Part shown: positions 61,363-64,000 of the stretch, in pieces
Position numbering within the stretch: position 1 is the first letter of the stretch
Layout: each line of letters begins with the position of its first letter
Source of the DNA: Salinibacterium sp. M195
GTDB lineage: Bacteria > Actinomycetota > Actinomycetes > Actinomycetales > Microbacteriaceae
Reading direction: 5' to 3'
Assembly: GCF_019443965.1 (NCBI RefSeq)
Contig: NZ_CP040814.1
Span: forward strand, 1,302,001 to 1,366,000
DNA: 64,000 bases
Translations under genes and position numbers: made by a program
Notes under the pieces: generated by a model
What the model was told of the DNA's origin: nothing
What the model saw: the letters and a program-made list of their open reading frames with translations, nothing else
The model's database searches: none

Positions 61363-62655
61363 CTACAGCTTTCCCGCCGCTTTGAGAGCGATGTAGTGAT
61401 CGGCCAGCGCCAGGGGCAATTCACCTGGGCGTCGTGCAACAACGGTTGCACCAAGCTGGTTGATCGCTGCGGAGACTCGCGACTGATCGAGAAGAGCGCG
61501 CTCAGCGGCCCCAGCGTGATACACGGCGTCCCGGTCAGAACGGTCGCGGGTGGCATCCACAATCGATGGATCGGTCACGGAGGCGATAACAACGGTGTGT
61601 TTCGTCGTGAGCTGGGGGAGCATAGCGAGCAGTCCGCGACTCGCCCCCGGAGATTCTGCGGTTGTGGCGAGCACAACGAGCGCGCGCTGCGACGTGGCTT
61701 GGCGCACGAGTGCCGGCACTGAGCTCCAGTCCATTTCGATGAGCTCAGGCTGCACGGGAGCCATCCCGTTGACCATTTTCGAGAGCAGATCAGGGCCGGT
61801 GGCTCCCTGAACACGGGCGCGAACTCGACGATCGTAAATGATGAAGTCCACGTGGTCCCCAGCGCTGGAGGCAAGTGCTGCCAGAAGTAGTGCCGACTCG
61901 AAGGCGGTGTCGATCCGGGGCTCGTCTTCGATGCGCGCAGCAGAAGTTCGGCCGCTGTCGACCACTATAACTACGCGTCGATCACGCTCCGGACGCCAGG
62001 TTCGAACAACCAACTCTGAACGTCGGGCTGTAGCGCGCCAGTCGATGGAGCGCACATCGTCGCCACGAACGTAGTCGCGCAGGCTGTCGAATTCGGTGCC
62101 TTGACCGCGGATCATGACGCTAGTGGCGCCATCGAGCTCCCGCAGTCGTGCCAAACGAGACGGCAAGTGCTTGCGGGAGTTGAACGGCGGCAACACCGTG
62201 AAGGAACCAGGAACGGAGACTGTTGTTTGACGGGCGATAAGACGGAGCGGCCCGTAGGAACGAATCGTCACGTGTGCCGCCTCGCGAGTACCTCGTCGCA
62301 ATGGCGTGAGCACTGTGGTGAGCTCGCGGCGTTCACGCCCGGGAACCGCGAGTCGCGCCCGGTTGACGTGTGCGCCAGCCGAAGGTTGCCAACCGTCACG
62401 AACGATCGCCCGCAGGCGACGGCGCGTCGGATTCGTCACGAGCAGCTGCGCACTCGTCGTTTCGCCGAGTCTCAGACGCTCGGGCGATGTCCGTTCGAAG
62501 CGCAGCGAACGAACCGACACGGCGAACGCCATGTCGACGACGCCGAGCACGATCGCAAAAGCCAGCCACACGACCAGCACTATGGGCTCGCCAGTGAGCA
62601 CGATCGGAACAATCCCGAGCGCCACCAGGGCAACGAACCATCCGGAGAGCGCCAT
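61363..62655 (-). CDS. DUF58 domain protein
   Basis: This 430-residue protein has two N-terminal membrane helices, a beta-rich middle, and the DUF58 core VRSIDWRATARRSELVVRTW followed by VVIVVDSGRTSA, a vWA-like MIDAS segment. DUF58 proteins work with MoxR ATPases, probably in assembling other complexes. Its ATG starts two bases after the MoxR stop, so they form an operon. Confidence 0.9.
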   Translation of the reverse strand: MALSGWFVALVALGIVPIVLTGEPIVLVVWLAFAIVLGVVDMAFAVSVRSLRFERTSPERLRLGETTSAQLLVTNPTRRRLRAIVRDGWQPSAGAHVNRARLAVPGRERRELTTVLTPLRRGTREAAHVTIRSYGPLRLIARQTTVSVPGSFTVLPPFNSRKHLPSRLARLRELDGATSVMIRGQGTEFDSLRDYVRGDDVRSIDWRATARRSELVVRTWRPERDRRVVIVVDSGRTSAARIEDEPRIDTAFESALLLAALASSAGDHVDFIIYDRRVRARVQGATGPDLLSKMVNGMAPVQPELIEMDWSSVPALVRQATSQRALVVLATTAESPGASRGLLAMLPQLTTKHTVVIASVTDPSIVDATRDRSDRDAVYHAGAAERALLDQSRVSAAINQLGATVVARRPGELPLALADHYIALKAAGKL

Positions 62656-62657
62656 CG

Positions 62658-63614
62658 TTAGATCGGTACCTGCACTTGCTGCACGATCGACCGCAGAATG
62701 ACGTCAGGAGAGACTCCTTCGAGTTCAGCCTCGGGGCGCAGCTGGAGGCGGTGGCGAAGCACCGGTAACACCATGCTCTGGATGTGATCTGGGGTGATCG
62801 CCTCGGACCCGGTGAGCCAAGCCCACGCCTTCGCGGCAGAGATGAGAGCGATCGCGCCTCGCGGGCTCACACCAAGCTTGACCGACGGGCTCTGGCGTGT
62901 GGCCCGTGCGAGATCGACGGCGTACGCAATGACATCGGGGCTCGCGCCGATCTGGGAAACTGCGGATTGTGCTGCAGCGAGCATGGCGGCGTCGAGAACG
63001 GGGGTAACACCAGCCGCAGCGAGATCGCGGGGATCGAAGCCAGCAGCATGGCGCGTCAACACCTCGATTTCGACGTCGCGTTCCGGCAGATCGAGCACCA
63101 GCTTGAGCAAGAACCGGTCGAGCTGAGCTTCCGGCAACGTGTAGGTGCCTTCGTACTCAATGGGGTTCATCGTGGCAGCGACCATGAACGGAACCGGCAG
63201 CTTTAACGACTGGCCGTCGACAGAAACTTGTCGCTCTTCCATAGCTTCGAGCAACGATGACTGTGTCTTCGGCGGCGTGCGGTTAATTTCATCCGCCAGC
63301 AGAATGTTCGTGAACACCGGCCCTTTGCGAAACTCAAACTCGCCAGACTTGGAGTCATAGACAAGCGAGCCAGTGACATCGCCTGGCATGAGGTCTGGAG
63401 TGAACTGCACTCGCTTAGTGTCGAGTTGCAGCGCACGGCTGAGGGTGCGGACCAGCAAGGTTTTGGCGACTCCGGGAACACCCTCGAGCAGCACATGACC
63501 GCCGGTGAGAAGCGCGATCGTGAGTCCCGTCACGGCAGCCTCTTGGCCGACAACCGCTTTGCCTACTTCGGTACGGAGTTGAGTGAATGCGTGCCGCAGT
63601 TGCTCGTCAGTCAT
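62658..63614 (-). CDS. MoxR-family AAA+ ATPase
   Basis: This 318-residue AAA+ protein has a Walker A variant GVPGVAKT (45-52), a Walker B LLADEINR, RTPPKTQSSLLEAMEE and a C-terminal lid with SPSVKLGVSPRGAIAL. It is a chaperone-like ATPase that matures or inserts metal into partner proteins, here probably with DUF58. It sits between DUF58 and DUF4350 in one minus-strand operon, matching Rv3692 and its neighbours. Confidence 0.92.
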   Translation of the reverse strand: MTDEQLRHAFTQLRTEVGKAVVGQEAAVTGLTIALLTGGHVLLEGVPGVAKTLLVRTLSRALQLDTKRVQFTPDLMPGDVTGSLVYDSKSGEFEFRKGPVFTNILLADEINRTPPKTQSSLLEAMEERQVSVDGQSLKLPVPFMVAATMNPIEYEGTYTLPEAQLDRFLLKLVLDLPERDVEIEVLTRHAAGFDPRDLAAAGVTPVLDAAMLAAAQSAVSQIGASPDVIAYAVDLARATRQSPSVKLGVSPRGAIALISAAKAWAWLTGSEAITPDHIQSMVLPVLRHRLQLRPEAELEGVSPDVILRSIVQQVQVPI

Positions 63615-63692
63615 ATCTCGATTCTTCTCTATCTTTGGCTCAGTTGTGCTGAGGGGCTTGGCAATTCGATGTATCTCATTAGTTCTGGGTTT

Positions 63693-64000
63693 TTAGGTGG
63701 GGCGGACGGCCGACTCAACGCGCTGTTCAAGGGTGAGCAGTGCATCCGAAAGTTCAAGGAGATCGTTGTCGGTGATTGGCGCCGAATCGATCAGGAGGTT
63801 TCGCAGTGGCGCGGTCGGCTGATCGGTCAGGAGAGCGATCCGGTTGATGACGTCATCGACGGAAGCTGCCGTCGCCATGCCGCAGAGGGCGGCGAGTCTA
63901 CGGAGTGATCCGATGCGCAGCGAGTCGAGCGTGTGAAGACGAGCAGCGGTCTTCTCATAGAGTCGAGCTCGCCCCTGCATCGTTTCGCTGGAGCGCACTA
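63693..64000 (-). CDS. DUF4350 protein, C-terminal part (5' end off the right edge)
   Basis: The minus-strand frame is open to the right edge and ends at 63693. The visible 101 residues are helical and contain LDSLRIGSLRRLAAL and RIALLTDQPTAPLRNLLID. The pattern fits the C-terminal part of DUF4350 proteins, which precede MoxR in this block. The start and any membrane helices lie outside the window, so the call rests on context and a short tail. The 78 bases to MoxR hold nothing I recognise. Confidence 0.6.
   Translation of the reverse strand, partial: VRSSETMQGRARLYEKTAARLHTLDSLRIGSLRRLAALCGMATAASVDDVINRIALLTDQPTAPLRNLLIDSAPITDNDLLELSDALLTLEQRVESAVRPT

Noticed and set aside
1..64000. CRISPR arrays, tRNA or rRNA genes, insertion sequences, prophage genes
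   Set aside because: I looked for regular direct repeats, tRNA-like cloverleaf ends, rRNA cores and transposase or integrase motifs and found none.

Overview
The window is a chromosomal stretch of a GC-rich actinobacterium, most likely a member of the Microbacteriaceae (genus not decided). The evidence is a biotin-dependent acyl-CoA carboxylase set with a small epsilon subunit, a WhiB protein, LCP and DUF3499 proteins, a MoxR/DUF58/SpoIIM/RDD block, frequent GTG starts, 4-bp stop/start overlaps, and start codons sitting 6-7 bases below a TANNNT box. I see no rRNA, tRNA, CRISPR array, insertion sequence or phage gene.

Layout. Bases 1-1949 hold the start of a large MalT/LuxR-type ATPase regulator that runs off the left edge. 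Bases 2086-12566 are a biotin and lipid housekeeping block: accA3, maf, a TRAM-domain RNA methyltransferase, a response regulator/kinase/membrane-protein operon, accE, accD5, birA and a PH-domain membrane protein. Bases 12620-17457 hold a UDP-glucose dehydrogenase, GtrA, purK, purE and an LCP ligase. Bases 17481-47735 form a surface-polysaccharide island of about 30 kb. It has nine intact glycosyltransferases, rmlB and rmlD without rmlA or rmlC, a DUF2142 membrane protein, a set of enzymes matching the Wbp/Wlb route to UDP-ManNAc3NAcA, an MsbA/PglK-like ABC exporter, galE, a secreted protein with cell-wall-binding repeats, an OafA/SGNH acyltransferase and two tandem Wzy/O-antigen-ligase proteins. 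Bases 47745-59355 hold an acyl-CoA dehydrogenase, manA, two tandem GDP-mannose 4,6-dehydratase paralogues, whiB, a giant membrane glycosyltransferase with a DUF5719 partner, a metallopeptidase-like protein, DUF3499 and manB. Bases 59389-64000 hold the RDD, SpoIIM, DUF58, MoxR and DUF4350 block, the last cut by the right edge.

How it fits together. The flanks match in content, and largely in order, the Mycobacterium tuberculosis neighbourhood Rv3255c-Rv3285 (manA, manB, DUF3499, whiB2, rmlD, LCP, purE, purK, GtrA, birA, accD5, accE5, maf, accA3) and then Rv3691-Rv3695. That comparison is from memory. The polysaccharide island lies inside this conserved frame. Sugar nucleotides (UDP-GlcA, UDP-Gal, dTDP-rhamnose or its 6-deoxy precursor, UDP-ManNAc3NAcA, GDP-6-deoxy sugars) would feed the transferases. 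The ABC protein may flip the lipid-linked glycan, the Wzy/ligase proteins may polymerise it, and the LCP protein may attach it to peptidoglycan. No priming phosphoglycosyl transferase and no Wzx-type flippase is visible here.

The most interesting points are the UDP-ManNAc3NAcA gene set, the wall-binding-repeat protein inside the glycan cluster, a decayed glycosyltransferase paralogue at 34805-35007, the repeated leaderless-promoter architecture, a near-symmetric palindrome on the whiB promoter, and a two-component operon whose third gene looks like a degenerate kinase partner.
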